A stretch of DNA of 64,000 nucleotides from Acridotheres tristis (taxonomy: Eukaryota > Chordata > Aves > Passeriformes > Sturnidae), in assembly GCA_037013685.1 (NCBI GenBank), contig CM072894.1, forward strand, positions 8,682,841-8,746,840, read 5' to 3'. Below the pieces are notes generated by a model. It searched no databases, was not told the origin of the DNA, and worked only from the letters and a program-made list of their open reading frames with translations. Positions 1 through 13,894 of the stretch are shown piece after piece; within the stretch, counting starts at the first letter, position 1; every line of letters starts with the position of its first letter. The translations under genes and the position numbers were made by a program.

Positions 1-3000
1 TTTAATTACTGTCTACCTATCTTATGGCACACAATAGAATTAGATCCTTGGAATGCAACTCCCATTTGGGAATCACACATATGCAGACTGACAGGGTGAG
101 ACAGGCACAATGCACAGGCTTTTAGCTTCTTTTCTAACACTTGTGTTTGTAATGGGATGAAGATGAAGCAGGCAGGTCCTTTCAGAACAGAAAATCTCCC
201 GAAGCACCATGTTGAGATATGGGCAAAAACAGCAATTAAATGGAGTGTCAAGCATGTGTGCTAAGGATAAACAAACAGGCAAAACTAATTAGTTAAAATT
301 TGTCTGGGAATTGGTGAATAATAAGAGCTGTGAATTATGAGACAGCTGTTTTGAGTTGCCAAATCTGCTCTTGTCTTTTTGGCGATGAAAGTTTGTGAAG
401 ACACTGAGCTATAGTTTATAATTTATCTGTTATGGTGTTTGAGAATGAAAATACTAAAGGAATGTAAGGAACTTTTATACTAAAGGTCAGTCTTGTGCAT
501 ATAAACATAGTTCTATAAACCATCTTTGTATAATATTATAATTATTAATATAGTATAAATATAATAATGGAGTTGAGATGTCAAGTGGCAGAAAATCTGT
601 TCAATATTCTTCCTGAGAAGATGGTTCTTGTAACCTCTCCAGAGTTGAAGAGCCTCTCATTGTTTATTACTCAAGCTGCTGGACCTGCCTGGTTCCATGT
701 TGGTGATGCTGCAACACACTGGGTATCTTGCCTAAAACACAGACAATTAAGTTTTCTAGCTGCTAGATACTTAAAATTCAGTATTAATATTTTGCCTAAG
801 TGTATTTTATACTAAAGGAATTGAAGAATATTTTAAATTATTGAATAAATTAGAGGGATTTCATATTCAAGTGAAATTCAGTTTTGGTGTTGAACTTAAG
901 GACACTTAAGATGTAAACCGGTTTAGTTGATTAATAAACTAATGGAAAAAAATAATAGGACTAAGACAAAGATTTATTTAAAGCTATGACCTTGTCTTAA
1001 GTTCTGTGATATTCTACTTTTTTTTTAATGTTATTGGTTTTCAGTAAAATCTTATTCTAAGTCTGATTTTTAAATGTTAAATAAATGTTTACTGGGAACA
1101 AGACCAGTGTCTATGGCTTTACATTTTGGTAAAATTCCTCAAATTTGGCTGTCAAGTACTAGTTGGTCTTTTTTTTTTAAGCCAGCAACTTTTCACTTTT
1201 TTTTCTCCCTTATTTTGAAAACTGTAGAACTTTAATGTAATTTTCATATAAGCTCCTTGCAGAATCATTAGAATTGTATGATCAGTTCGAATGAATTGTT
1301 CTAATATGATGCATTAAATAGAAAGAAGTTATGTCAAGAAATTGTGAAAACTTGCATGAATAATTGCAATAATTTTTCCTTGGTAAAGTCTGGGAGAGCT
1401 GCCAAGAAAAATCTCTCTCCCTGACAAAAGTTCCTCAGCACTACATTTACAAAAAGTGTAAATATGTAAATATTACTGCCAGGAATAAATCTTAAAAAGA
1501 ACATATTTATACTGAAAGAAAAGGTTATTATTGAAACTTATTTTGCTCCCCCAGCCCTGTGATCACCAACAAATGCTAAGTTTACTGTAACATTTTATAA
1601 AGATGTGTGTGTGTTCACTCAGAACTAGGCAGATTTTATAAGCATAGTGCAGAATGAGGAATGATCAACTAAAACTATCACTGACTATCATTAACCTGGC
1701 CAAAACCCAACATATGACATTTCCACAAGAAGGAAAAGTACAAAGAAAAGTCTGCTAAAATCAAGAGCAATAAGCAACCCATCTGAGAAAAACAGCAATT
1801 TCTAGCCAAAGAAGATTCTAATGAGATTATCCCCTAAATACTTATCTAAATCATCCTGGAATAAAAATTGTGCTAAATACAAACAAAGAGGGAAACTGGA
1901 TAAAGAAAAGTCTGACAGAGGTTGCATCCAGATCGCAGTTTTCATCCCATGTTCAAATCTGGATTTTCAGTCCCTAGTCTGAGTCCTTGCTGCTCAGTCA
2001 CAATTTGCCTTGAGGAGGATGATATCATACACAACAGGTTTGTAAGAAATCAGTGAATGTATAACAACTTGCACCAGCTAAGGATCTGCTCCTTTATCTT
2101 TCAAAAGCACCGACTGCAGAAACCTAATTTACTACTCTTGATCATAGCCAGAACCATCTGACTGATGAAGCTGGAGTTTCCCAGGAGTATTCCTGCCTCG
2201 GAAGGGAACTGGGAATACAATTGAGATGTGGATAATATCTCCAGTATCACTTGGCAATTTCAGACAACTTACAGTGCATTACCACACTTTCCTGCAATTT
2301 GGTGCTTGGATGTCATAAATTACATTGACACACCATTAACATAGGTAAGTAGAGTAAATAATTGATCTCTCCAGAGAAACATTAGAACCCACGGTAATAA
2401 CAGATCTGCAGCAATCACTATTAGAAACATACAGACCTCAACAGTTTTTTCTTTTTTCTTATCTACAGCTAAGCCCAAATTACTTTCCTTTTAGTGTCTT
2501 ACTTTTGGGATGCTATTCTTGCACTAATACCAGCCTAGGCCTTTAATATGCAAACTGAGAAAAATAGATTACTAAAATTAGATTGTTAGATATAGCCATA
2601 TTATTAGAGATATCCATGAAATAACATATGTGGGTTTTTTTCAAAGAAAGGAAAAAACCTAGGTTATTAGTCTGTGCTAATAGCAAATTTTCTTAATGAA
2701 AGGGCACAAATGAACCATTAAAGTGGACAGGAGAACAGGAGGGGGGAGAACAGAAAGAGACAGAAGAGTGGGAGAAAATTTTTTAAAAGTGAGAAAATGT
2801 GAGAAGATTAGCGAGAAAGCAAAAAGAAGAAAGTAGGAAGCAATTCCCTTTGAACATGCAAATAAAAAGAGGAGCACGGGAATTCTAGGCACAGATGGAG
2901 TCCCATTTGGAAATTATGACAGGATTCATAGAATTATGAATGTTATTCTTCATCAGATGAATGATACTGATGTGACAAGCAATATGTACAAACGTTAGAT

Positions 3001-6000
3001 TTAATTAGATTAAAAGAAAGAAAGACTGGCCACTGGAAGCTCAAAGTACAGTTTGCATTTATGTTTGCCATTCCTTGTTAAAAATATGCTGGTGACATGC
3101 ATGTTTAAATATCAGAAATTCTTTTCAAAACTGGGTTATTAAGCCTTCTCTTAGCACAAGTGATGAAAGGTAGCCATGTGTTCAGATAGCTGAGGTATGA
3201 ATCATTTTAGGGCTACTAAATTGTCCCAGATATTCATAAACCATCTGTTAAGTGAAAGAGCTTTAGGTATACACCATGCTAATAATTCTTGCATTTAATA
3301 ATCATACTCAGCATGACACATCATTGGGAACAGCAGAAAAGTACTTTTGGATACCCACAAAATCCTCACACAATTTTAAATATAGTAGGTGAGGGTATGT
3401 TTGAGTGGGCAGTGATAAGTAAGAGCATCTTTGCACAGAATGGGAACTGCTTTGGGAACATGCCTCGTTTATTTTCTCACAAATACCAAACATGAATTTT
3501 ATCTTCACTGCCGGTCACAAGATTCTCAGAAATTAAAGTGGAAGATGAAAATCAGAATGCATAAAACCATAATATTTTGACAGGCTCAGTGTGATTTAAT
3601 TCCTAATTCATATATTGTGGCTTTCTCTCATATATGATATTCAATTTTAAATTCTAGTGGACAAATTCCAGACCAGAAATCCTCAGCCTTGACTTTGGTA
3701 ACAATGCTGAGTAAATAATACCCCCATGGCCACAACACACACTCCCCCTGCCTCAACCAGAAGAAACAGTGTTGTCTTTATCTTAAATTTCCTGAAACAC
3801 TCCAAAAATATCTGTATACTGTTTATTTTATGATGCAAAACGGTGACCTGATCCTCGTGAAAATCAGAAGCAGAAATTCTAATAAATTTAAGCATTGCAA
3901 TCACTGTTGGAATGTGTCAGTGTGTTTGAGTTATACATCTTTGACTCTCCTAGGCAGAACCTAAGCTGTGACTTGCTAAACTGACCACTCAGTTCATATT
4001 TACCCAACAGTAACCATCATCACCTCTCTATTTTCTACTACGTTGTAATACATTTTTATCTTCTATTTCTGGGAAACTTGAAAAGCCTTTTGGGAAGCCA
4101 AAGGTGTTTTACAATAAAAAGAGCTCTTGATTAGTATGGTTCCAATAGTTATTATATTGTACTTGTATGGTGAAGTGTCAAGGATAAAACCTCAGCAACC
4201 TAACATTTTTTCCTTTCTATGAGAAAATAAATTGGCTCACTCTCAAAATTATTTCTTCTGAACCTAGGGAAACTTGGAATATCCAAAGATGAAGTGAACT
4301 TTTCACCCCAGACTTAGCTAAACAGGCAGTTTTAATTCTTCTCTCCCATTCCCCTCTCTTCTCAAAAGTGCAAATAGAAGGCTCAGGAATAAATATTAGA
4401 AAATAGAAACTTTCAGCCATAAATCACTATTTATATCTTGCTGAGGTCAGGGCTAAGGCACTCATTTCTGAAAAATGTTTGCAGTCCCTTGTGACCTCTT
4501 GAAGCCAGTGGACCTCAACTGCTTCATGCCAGTGAAGATTTGTGACTTCACAAACTCTGTTCTCAGTTCTTTATTCACCCACTTCATCCCCAAAGCCACT
4601 TCCCTGAGGAGCCCCGCTGCTGAATAGCCTCAATTCCCAGACAGAGAGAGAATTACCCTCACAGGAAGCATCCTTTATTAGGGATGAAGTCATGCTTAAG
4701 CATTATGTTATGGGAATAATATGGCTGGGAAGAAAGCAAGGCAGTGGTGAGGGAAGGTTGCCTGTGGTCATAGCCACCATGGTGTGCTTGGAGAGCTGAA
4801 AGGTGGAAATAACATCCCATCCTGCCCATGCTGGGTGTGTTCTGCAGTGCAAGACAAATTAGTGTTTCAGCCCTACCCTCTTGATCTTAAATGTAAGCTG
4901 TAATGTCACAAGAGCAAAGATCTGTGTAGGCAAGAACACAGGACTAGCCTCACTCTGTGTTCTTTTGTGGAAATTAAATCAGGCAAAGTGCAGTAAAAAA
5001 CAAAATGCAGTTTGACTTTCCTCCTTACACAGGAAGGACTTGGATTTAATTTGGTTCATCTGTGAAAGTTCACAAGTTTTCACTTACTTTTGTCCCTTTA
5101 ACACCTTGCTATTGTGTACAAATCAGCTATAATTGTTATGAAATCACATAATTCACCAGAATGGTATTATAAACACTTCCAAAGTGTTATTATTTATTAC
5201 CAGTTTCACTTTAATACAACATTCATTATATTCAATTTCGAAATTATGCTTTTAATTTATCAATTTGCCTCTTTTAGAGAGGAAAAGATTTCAAAATGCA
5301 AGTATTTTATAATTAAAAGTGCTGTAAACCCAAGAAAAATAAATAAATAAAGAAATAAATGCTTTGTTGAGAGAAAGATGGAGAAGAAAATCATATACAA
5401 GGAGAAAAGTTGCATTTCTGTGAAATGTAATCTCTAAACACAACATTTGCCCTGACTTTGATGGGAATATTTATCTGAAAGAAATATTGTTGGATGCTAA
5501 CTGATAATCAACCTTGAGATACAACCTGCTTGGTTTGGGCTCCTGACATAGGAGGTGTATATCACAGACATGGATAAAATGCACACACTGCAACTGCCCT
5601 TCCTAATGGCATTGTCTCCCAGGAGGAATGGAGAATAATTCTTTAGAGCCATGCACTATGACTAAGCAGCTGGCTTATTGCTTGAAAATGAAATTTGAAT
5701 CTCTTGAGTCCAAAAAGAGTAAATTTGGTTCCCTCTCTATCTTGAAGCACAAATATATTGCTTAAAGCCACCTCACACCTCTCTGCTTTGGACTCCTGGC
5801 ATGAAAATCTGGCAGCTAGAAGTCTTTCAGACTCCCTAAATTTTCATTAGACACTAGATACTTGCTGGAGAAATGTACTATACAGAGGCATTAAATATCC
5901 TATCATGTCCTGTACAAATTGGTGTTAAGATTTTCTAATCCTAGACCTGCAGTTGGAAGGAATTCTTACAATATCACAGCACATATTGTTAAATACCTTC

Positions 6001-8819
6001 TCATTTTGCTTGTAGAACATAGGTTTAATGAGAATTTGAACCGTGATCTTTTAATGTGATCATTTAGTTCATTAAAACACTGTTTCACCTACACAAATCT
6101 CTGGCTCGTGAAGTTCTCTGCAATGAATCAGAGCCCAGCACACATGAGTAACTGCAAAGTGAGACTGAGCTTTCCTGCATCTCTCTGGTGCAGTCCCCCA
6201 TTGGTTTCCCACACTGAGAGCTTTTTGCTGTTCTGAAATAATAATGAGAAAACCCATTAAAAAAGATCCAGTTTTATTTTTAAAGAATGGAACATAAAGT
6301 GATTCATTGCACTATGGCATGTGAAGTCTTTCATTCTGCTTTCAAGTCCCTGTTCATCCAACCTTGCAAACAACTAACAAAAATCACTGCATTTGGTTGA
6401 AGTTTGACTTACTAAGATTTTCCTATTGCCTAAAAGAGGATAGAAAATAAAAGGATGGGGAAGAGACATCAAAAGATAAAAAAAGAAAACTTATATGAAC
6501 TGGACCCTTCTAGGGCCTTCCAGGAATATACCACGGTTTATACAACAGTTGAGCATTTGAAAACAAATAGTTCTACAAGGATTTCCACAATGGCTTTTCC
6601 TTTTTAATTCTTTTTTGTTGTTTTTCAGTAGTCTCTCTTGAATTTCTTGTTGTCCCATTAATTCATCCACTTGTTAAATGGAGGATAAGCATCCTAAGAA
6701 CATAATGGGGGCAGGACAAGTTATGTACCATTTATATGCACAAATCACCCTAACACTGAAAATATTAAGACTTTTTTTCATCCAATGTTTGTAACCTTTG
6801 CTGTCAGGGCCAGTTGCCTGCTTTAGCCATATCTCACCCCAGTGGTGCTGGGAAAAACCTGACATCAAATAATTGCTAAATTCCTCATTCCTGACCCTCC
6901 ATCTCTGCCAGGAGTATACCAGGGTTGACAGCCTGGAAGGGACCCATGGGATCTCCCAGATGTGCTCAAAGATGAACATTCACCTGCATGCTTGGATGGC
7001 AAAGCCTAGAAGAAGACAGGCTGCAATCCAGAAGAAAAATCTCAGGTTTAATACCTGTTGCTTGACTGATTTACTTGTAGTACATCACCTCAACTCCCAT
7101 CAAGATTCAATTACTTGATTGAAAACCGTCTAGATATTTTCTAATATTGTCGAAGAGCGTTTTCTTATGCTAACAGGAAATAAAATGATTTTTAAAAACT
7201 CTTACCTATAATAGTATTTCTTCACTTTCAAAACAATAATTTTGACTAAAAATAAATAGAAAAAATTAGAGAGTGCTCCTTCATTTCTGGTAAAAGCTAG
7301 ACAATTTTTAGCAGAAAAATATTGATATTTAAAAGAAAGAATCATCCTTCTGTACCTCTATGCATTTTGTACATATATATTTTTTCTTTAATAAGATGAC
7401 TTCTCCTCACATTTCCAAGCTAAATGTAACTCCATTTAGCATGTAGAACACGTGCTTTCTTCCTTGTCTGTACAAGTCCTGGCAAAGTCCTGATGTGCCC
7501 AGGGGTAGATGAACGTGCAGTGAAGAGACCCTGTACAGGATAAATGCAGCCCATCATATGTCTGCCCAAATTATCACCCAGACAGCACCAAGTATGGAGA
7601 GTTTATAAATTATATTAACCCCATTTAAATCCCTCTATCAAAAATAATTGAACAAGAGAGCCACTGTTTATAAATACATGATCCAGCCATGAAAGCCATT
7701 CTGGTATTTTATAGAAGCTGGGTTGTGCCCCCCAACATGTGAGATAAGGCACCCCTCTGGATGATTAAACATGACAGAATCCTTCCTGGAGAAGTATCAG
7801 TTTGTATAAGCTCTTCAAGAGGGTGTTGAATATATTTACCTGGACAGTGTCAGGTTATGCTGCACCATCATTATAAAATTGACAAGAGAAGTGCTAGAGG
7901 TAAACAGCAGATGATGGAAAAGGGCAGGGAAAACCAGCAGCCAAGACATGAGGAAAAAGAGGAAAGAATTTTGATGGAGAGTCCTTTCTACTCTAAGTCA
8001 CTTTAATGGACACAGGCAGGGAAAAAAGAAATTATTTTTTATCATAGGATTGTTAAACCTATTCCCCTAAGTCACAGTGCACTGAAAGAAACATTTTAAA
8101 ATCTGATAATCAGAGGTAGAAAGAATGCAATAATAGAAGAAGGTATGTCTCAGAAAAAATGACTTTTATAAAGAGAGCCAGGATCCTGATCTACCCTGCA
8201 AATAGAAGTTTCTGATTAAACTGAGCTGGGAGCCTCTGGGAAAAATAAAAGAAAAACTAAAATTTTCAAAATAGCTTAAATAACAATAAATTTTAAAAAC
8301 CATTTATCCTGAAATAAATGACTAATTTATTCCCAGAATTCTTCATCATTTCTGAATAATATACGTGATGAAGTGTGAGAATGATGCTTGATTAAATGAG
8401 GTCCCTGGAGTGCATTAGAGGAGATTTAGTCTGGAAAACAGCATCTGCTGTCTCTTTCTTTCCTTCTCTCAATGCTGTGTTGTTTCCACGTATTACAGCA
8501 TATTACACTCTTTCATTTTTAACAGAATAGGACAATATTTATTCAGACTTTTTGTGGTGGCCATACAATGGGTCTTTCAGTGTGAGGGTCTGAAAAATAT
8601 TGATGAATACTTATTTTTCCTGGCAGGAATAGTAATTACCTTCTCTTAGTCACTCACAGGTCATACAAATCTAAGTCATTATCTGATATAATAAGGCCAG
8701 TAAATTTAATTCAACTGGATTTTTGCAGGACTCTTTTTTTGGTCGTATTTCTGTTCTTATTGATGCATCCAATGTTGAGGATGATGGCTTTGGTGTATTA
8801 CTAATCAGAGCTAAGGAGA
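1..8819. other. AT-rich non-coding DNA, no gene seen
   Basis: Open frames here are under about 100 codons, lack convincing starts or splice sites, and resemble no family I know. The stretch holds ordinary AT-rich sequence, for example a TA-rich run near 525-570, T runs near 1018-1026 and 1170-1205, and a purine-rich stretch at about 2690-2880. A perfect POU-type octamer lies at 2856-2863. An AG/GTAAGT word near 2343-2350 has no polypyrimidine tract and is probably chance. I see no recognisable transposon remnant. Confidence 0.6.
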
Positions 8820-9310
8820 TGTGTCAGTGATCAGCAGCTGGCTCTAGCACCACTGCTATCCTGTGCCATTGCCACCACTTTGGTAATGATGGAAGGCCTG
8901 TGCATGGTCCAATACAGCTGTGCTGGACGTGTCCAGCCTCACCCAGCTCTAGGAGCTGAGGGCAAGCAGAGAGAGCTCGTTTGCAAGGCTGCCAGGTCAT
9001 TGGAGCTCAGATGTAAACATCCACAGTGAATTTTGAAGCCTTGGTACAGATCCCAGATGTCCTTTAAAACACCCAATCTGGCACTAGCCTTCAGCAGCAT
9101 CCCAGCCCATATCTGAGCAGGATTTTCATCCCACTTTCTCCTGCTGTACTCACACCATCTGCCTACCAGCCACAGTGATATGGAACACTCAGTACCTGCC
9201 GTACCAGTAACTTGGGGAGAAAATTCCATTGTAGCAGTGTACTTATTCAGCAGCAGAAAGAAATGCCAAAACATGACTGGTATGTAGGTGGCCAGATGCT
9301 TGTCCACAAA
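8820..9310. other. GC-richer patch of unknown origin
   Basis: This segment is clearly richer in G and C than its flanks. It carries a 122-codon open frame on the - strand (9307 to 8939) that begins at a non-preferred start and has no clear splice acceptor upstream. The translated protein has no domain I recognise. It could be an old repeat, a decayed exon, or a unique segment. The boundaries are drawn by eye from composition and I infer no function. Confidence 0.3.
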
Positions 9311-11129
9311 TATCTTCAGATTAATAATGGGGCCAGTGGGTGGATTTGGTTTGTTGGGTTATTTTTTCCTACTTGAAAGCTATCTTGTTCAAACACTTTC
9401 CACTATGCTCTGCTTCATTAACACACGTTCCTTCTCTACCATGTGCCACATTTGATTAGAAAGACAACCATTTTCACAAGAAGATATTATGTCAATAGTA
9501 ACTAGTGACAGAGATAATATCAAAGATAAAACTGCCATCGAGTTATTAAGAGACTGTAATTTGCTTGAACGTTTTCATGAAATTATAAAATTGGGTCTCA
9601 TATCTATATCTGATTATGAACAGCAACATATCTCTGAGTTAATAATTACAATCTTGTTTTTACTTGTTGACAGTCTATGACTAATTGCTGTCTAAAGAGA
9701 ATTTAAACAGATCAATTCAAAAATCAGCCATCTAAAGAAAGGTGACATGCTTAACATGTATTCAGTTGGGACTGCAAAGTTCCTATATTTGGATATCTCT
9801 ATTATATGGGAGATCCTTAAGAGAATAAAAACAAATGTGCATTAACTAAAAAGTGGCTATTTAAGAACTTAAATATTTTAGTTCTTTGGGTTTTGTAGTG
9901 CAGATAATTTAAAGTAAAGCAGAGTTAGAAGGATTTCTAATAGCCAAGCTGAGACCTTTCACTATCTAACTATGAGTAACCAACTGCTGACAATTGTTCT
10001 CTACCCAGTGTCAGTCTGATCTATAGAGGAGTCCATCAGTGCAGGAAGCTTGGGGAAGCTGCACCTGAGCTCTGGGTGGGAGCTGGAGACAAGAGGCCAT
10101 GAACTGATGACCCTTTGCACAAGAAAAGGCACAAGGACCTCTGCCTAGCATAGCTGCTCTAGTGTGGCTGACCTAACAGCTCCTGGACGCTCAGATAGGA
10201 AAGTTTCCTTAACAGTTTCTTAAAACTTTGGATGACCCCGACCTGGTCCCATCTCTTTTAGCGCTGGAATGCATTGGGCATTCTCTTGGGGTCTATGTTC
10301 TAGTTGTGTTTCAGCTGAAAGGAACACTCAGTGTTCTGTAATGTGGACCTGGGAACAGTAAGTGTGAATGATGCAGAGGTTTGTTCCAAAAGCAGAGCTA
10401 TCATTTGTTAAGTCAGAAATAAAATGCCCTCATGGTGTTGCACTGGGCTTAGAAGCAGAAGTACTAAAGCCTGGCTGGATAGTTGGGTAGACAGCAATGA
10501 CAGAACCTTCTCTTAAACCTCTTATCATTCAGCTTTCAGAGGTAATATCTCCATTTAAAGAATAGGGATCTTTATCACATCAGAAGGCTGTTACCTTTAA
10601 TTTAGAATGTAATTTAAATTTGAGTTTTCTGAGTTTTTACAAACCGTCATGGCCACTGCTTCTCAAAGTGCTAAATATCATATGTAGCCTTGCTTTATCT
10701 TTCACATGTTTTTCTTCCTATCAACTTCTTTATTCTTTAAAATATAGTAGTTAAGCTGTAGTTAATAGGTGAGACAGAATAAGCAAGCATACTACCCACA
10801 TTCGAGAAACATGGTTCTGCCTGAAAAGCATTACAAGATTCCCTGTTTGATAATGTACATTACTGGGTGAGAAAACTGTTCTTTTATGTTTATCCAATGT
10901 TGCAGGCTCTGTTCAAAAGCTGAGGGAAATGCTAATTCTCAGTTATTGTTGCACTGCTGTTTGTGGTTGCAAAGACTCATACATAAGCGATCTAATACAG
11001 AACCAGTAAACACAGATACATGCAAGCAGCAAAGGCAGCACAGTGAAATAGAGTTATTCTTCCATTATGATTAAAAATTCTAGAATCTAAGAGCTTGAGA
11101 AGATGGCCAAGAGGATCCTGGTCTGCATT
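9311..11129. other. Non-coding stretch, no gene seen
   Basis: Nothing identifiable was found. A somewhat GC-richer piece at about 10030-10340 is not recognisably CR1 or an LTR. The 63-codon frame near 9489 is AT-rich and looks like chance. Confidence 0.5.
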
Positions 11130-11582
11130 CTGAAGAGTAGTCCCAGAAGGTGAGGGGAAGTGAGCCTTGCCTGGGCAGTGCTGAGACACACCTGGAGTGC
11201 TGCACCCAGTTATCAGCCCCCAGACAGACAAGGACATGCTGGACCAAGCCCAGCAAAGATGCTCAAGTGATTGAAACATCTGAAACAGGCAAAAGCTGAG
11301 ACTGATCAGCCTTGAGAAGAACAGGTTTGGGGTAATCTCAATGTAATGTGCATAAGGAACAGCACAATGAGAAAAGGAGCACAAAATGAAGCACTTCAAA
11401 TTGCCTTTTTTTTTTTTTTACTGTGTGATCACATGATAGCACACAGAAATGCTGGGGCCCCCATCCTTGGAGATATTCAAAATCCATCTGGACACAGTCC
11501 TGGACAACCCCTGCTCAGACTGGGGGGACTAGACCTCGTTCAAAGTCTCTTGCCAACATCAACATCCCATAAATCCATGAAA
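11130..11582 (+). mobile_element. Old CR1 LINE 3' fragment
   Basis: This is a diverged, 5'-truncated copy of the 3' part of a CR1 non-LTR retrotransposon. The order of recognisable CR1 phrases is preserved: the 'acctggagtgctgcaccca' segment near 11190, a 'ctggaccaagcccagcaaag' segment near 11240, a 'cagccttgagaagaacagg' segment near 11308, and the 'ccatccttggagatattcaa' segment near 11462. The 3' end near 11560-11582 is a worn version of the CR1 end (catcccataaatccatgaa). About 100 bases in the middle are poorly matched and include a poly-T run at 11406-11419, so the copy has been shortened or rearranged there. The coding part of CR1 is absent and the 135-codon antisense frame over this copy is not a gene. 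CR1 lines mobilise by target-primed reverse transcription, and this copy is inactive. Confidence 0.8.
11406..11419. repeat. Poly-T run inside the CR1 copy
   Basis: This is a run of 14 T. It sits where the CR1 consensus has a 'ttctttactgtg'-like phrase, so it is probably local slippage expansion within CR1 rather than a separate insertion. Confidence 0.7.
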
Positions 11583-13554
11583 GTTAGCAATAGAGACAGA
11601 CACTGAATTTCCTGCTTGTAACATTTCAGCAATTGGACAAGGCCCTTATATTCTAACAGTTTCAATCATAATATCAGATGCATTTCTTTGGTACCAATGA
11701 GGTTTAGTAGCAGATTTATTTAAAATATTTTGCCAAGAAACATTAAATATATTTAAATAAATGCCTAATCTCTTCAAATTAACCATAAGGACTTAATATT
11801 AAGAGAGATTGGAAAGGATTTAGTAAATTAGCGTACAAAGTGACAGGTTAATTGCTCTGCAGATCATTAAGCAACACATTTATTTAGCAACCAATAATTT
11901 AACCAATGAATTCAGCCTGTTAACAAGGGGAAAATATTTTTTGAGGCATTTGCTCATATTTTGATGAATAAATTTATTTAGTGGACTTTTCCACCAGCAG
12001 TTTGTTATCAGCTCTCATTCAATATTTATTACTTACAACTCAGGCAAGTGATGGGTTCCTGTAGTTGCATTTTAACTATCTGTTTCTTCAGATGACTGCA
12101 ACCTCAGCTGTTTTCTCTTGTGGGGAGGTGGGGATTTTTTTGGGTATTGTTTGTTTCTCCTCACCTCTCTGTACGTAGGTCAAAGAGCTATGAAGATAAA
12201 GTACACATCAATATGCAGCTGAAGAACTATCTTAAAAATAATTCTGGAAAACAGTGCACGTAATTCTCCTCTAATGAAAAAGGATTCTTAGAAACACTGA
12301 ACTGAAAAGTGCTCCAAACCTGGGAAGCCCCCAGGGCTTCAGCCTGAGGGGGGCTTCATAATGTAGCACTCAACCCCCAATATTATACACATTTTAAAAA
12401 TATATTTATCTGATTCCATGCATATTTAATGGAAAATGATGGAGATAAATGCCTGCCATTATTAGCAGACACTATTTCAGTTCATTTATTCCCTTTCCCA
12501 CCACTTCTACGGAAAGCACAAGAAAACAGAAATGAGCGGTCAACCTTCAGAAGAGAAAAAGAGTAGAGACATCTAAGGGCAAAAATTCAATCTTAGGCAG
12601 GCAAATCTTTCAGAAGGGCTCTGATTAACCTGGGGGACAAACACCACCCACACCAAGTACCCTGCAGGGTCATAGGAAAGGGGGATGTGGTTCCTTTCCT
12701 TCTTTACCAAAAAAACAAATTACTACAAACCAGCACAGGGGGATTCGTCCAGCTCTTGCATGGTACAAGGGCTTCTCTTGGGGGCCAAGGAACACAAGAT
12801 GAAAAAAATCATGACTATTCTGGGAACACATTCATTTTATGTGCCAAAGCAGGCAACCAAAGACCTCTTATCCTCTCTTCCCAAGACACTGTGATAAATC
12901 TTAGTGCATTTCTTAGAACACAAAGAGGCCAAGCATACAGTAACTTTTAAAGGAAAGAATAGGAACAATTCCCAGTGCTTTAATGTCATTGGCAAAGCTC
13001 AGGATGCTACATATTCCACTGAGAAGTGTTGGGGTGTTTTAGATATTTAAGCTCTTAATAAAACTTGTGGAAATCCATTTGCTCCCCACATATACATTAT
13101 TCCCACAATTTCAATAAATATTGATCTTTGTTTGGGTATCTATTGAGATTAATTGAGTCAAGAACTAAGTATTGACCAAAACAAAGAGGAGGTCAATACT
13201 TACATTGAAGGAAAATATACATTCATCTTTGGTGGAAACATGAAGCCCGGAGGCCAAGTATTTGCCCTAATTTATTTATCCTTTGTGACTCCTAGAGATT
13301 CCACTGGTGAAACTGAGCATTAAAAAAAACCACTCCAGAACTCATATAGTTAATATATTTAGTTAATTTCCCACCCTAGTGTAACATATGACCTCAGTGT
13401 TAACAACTACCTAGAACATTCTATAAATGAGGACTAGCTCAGGAATAAAATAAAGACATGTTCCCTCCTGCTGTGTGGAGTTTCTTTTTCAGTGGAGAAC
13501 GTTGTTGAAGAGATTATCTGTGATTAGGTCACCAACAGATAAGTTGTGTAAAAT
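11583..13554. other. Non-coding AT-rich stretch, no gene seen
   Basis: No gene or known repeat was identified. Two overlapping frames near 12685-12950 read the same bases in different frames and have no supporting splice sites. Confidence 0.5.
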
Positions 13555-13600
13555 GGATTGGATGACCTATAGACATCCCTTCCAAACTGTATCATTCTAC
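13555..13600 (+). mobile_element. CR1 3' tail fragment
   Basis: The sequence 'ggatgacctatagacatccc' followed by 'ttccaaactgtatcattcta' matches the last ~45 bases typical of avian CR1 (dispatch to 'tgatgacctctagaggtccc' and 'ttccaacctgtatcattcta' types). Only the 3' end is present, as usual for extreme 5' truncation. Confidence 0.7.
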
Positions 13601-13855
13601 AGGTGCATAAAGGGTGGCATGACAAAAATCTCCTATTGTTCAGTGTCTGAGTAAAGCTGTTCATAGCTGAGTAAAGACTCATTCAGTGGCTCCACAACAA
13701 GAGTTAATTTAAATTGGAACAAAATGCAGTGATTTATTTCCTTTTCCCTTTTATATCATTGTAACTTCAGATTCTTCCTGTACTGAAAACCTTTTCTAGT
13801 CAGGAACAGAAGTCTAATTTGGTGTAGAACAAACACTGCACTTACTGACATTTGA

Positions 13856-13894
13856 GTCACAGAATAGTCTGAGAAAGATCATGGAGTCCAACTC
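13856..13894 (-). mobile_element. CR1 3' tail fragment, reverse orientation
   Basis: 'gtcacagaatagtctgag' followed by 'aaagatcatggagtccaact' is a worn reverse-strand CR1 3' end, in which a tail-repeat remnant (cacagaat) precedes the reverse complement of the terminal block. It lies about 255 bases from the + strand tail at 13555-13600, and the two 3' ends face each other. Confidence 0.55.

Noticed and set aside
2338..2352. AG/GTAAGT as another recursive splice site
   Set aside because: There is no polypyrimidine tract before it; AGGTAAGT is expected about once per strand by chance. The similar word at 30746-30757 was dropped for the same reason.
2920..2950. CR1 tail (attcatagaattatgaat)
   Set aside because: Too short and without the preceding CR1 terminal block.
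10992..11399. 135-codon - strand frame
   Set aside because: It lies antisense across a CR1 3' fragment and its neighbour sequence, so it is repeat-derived chance openness.
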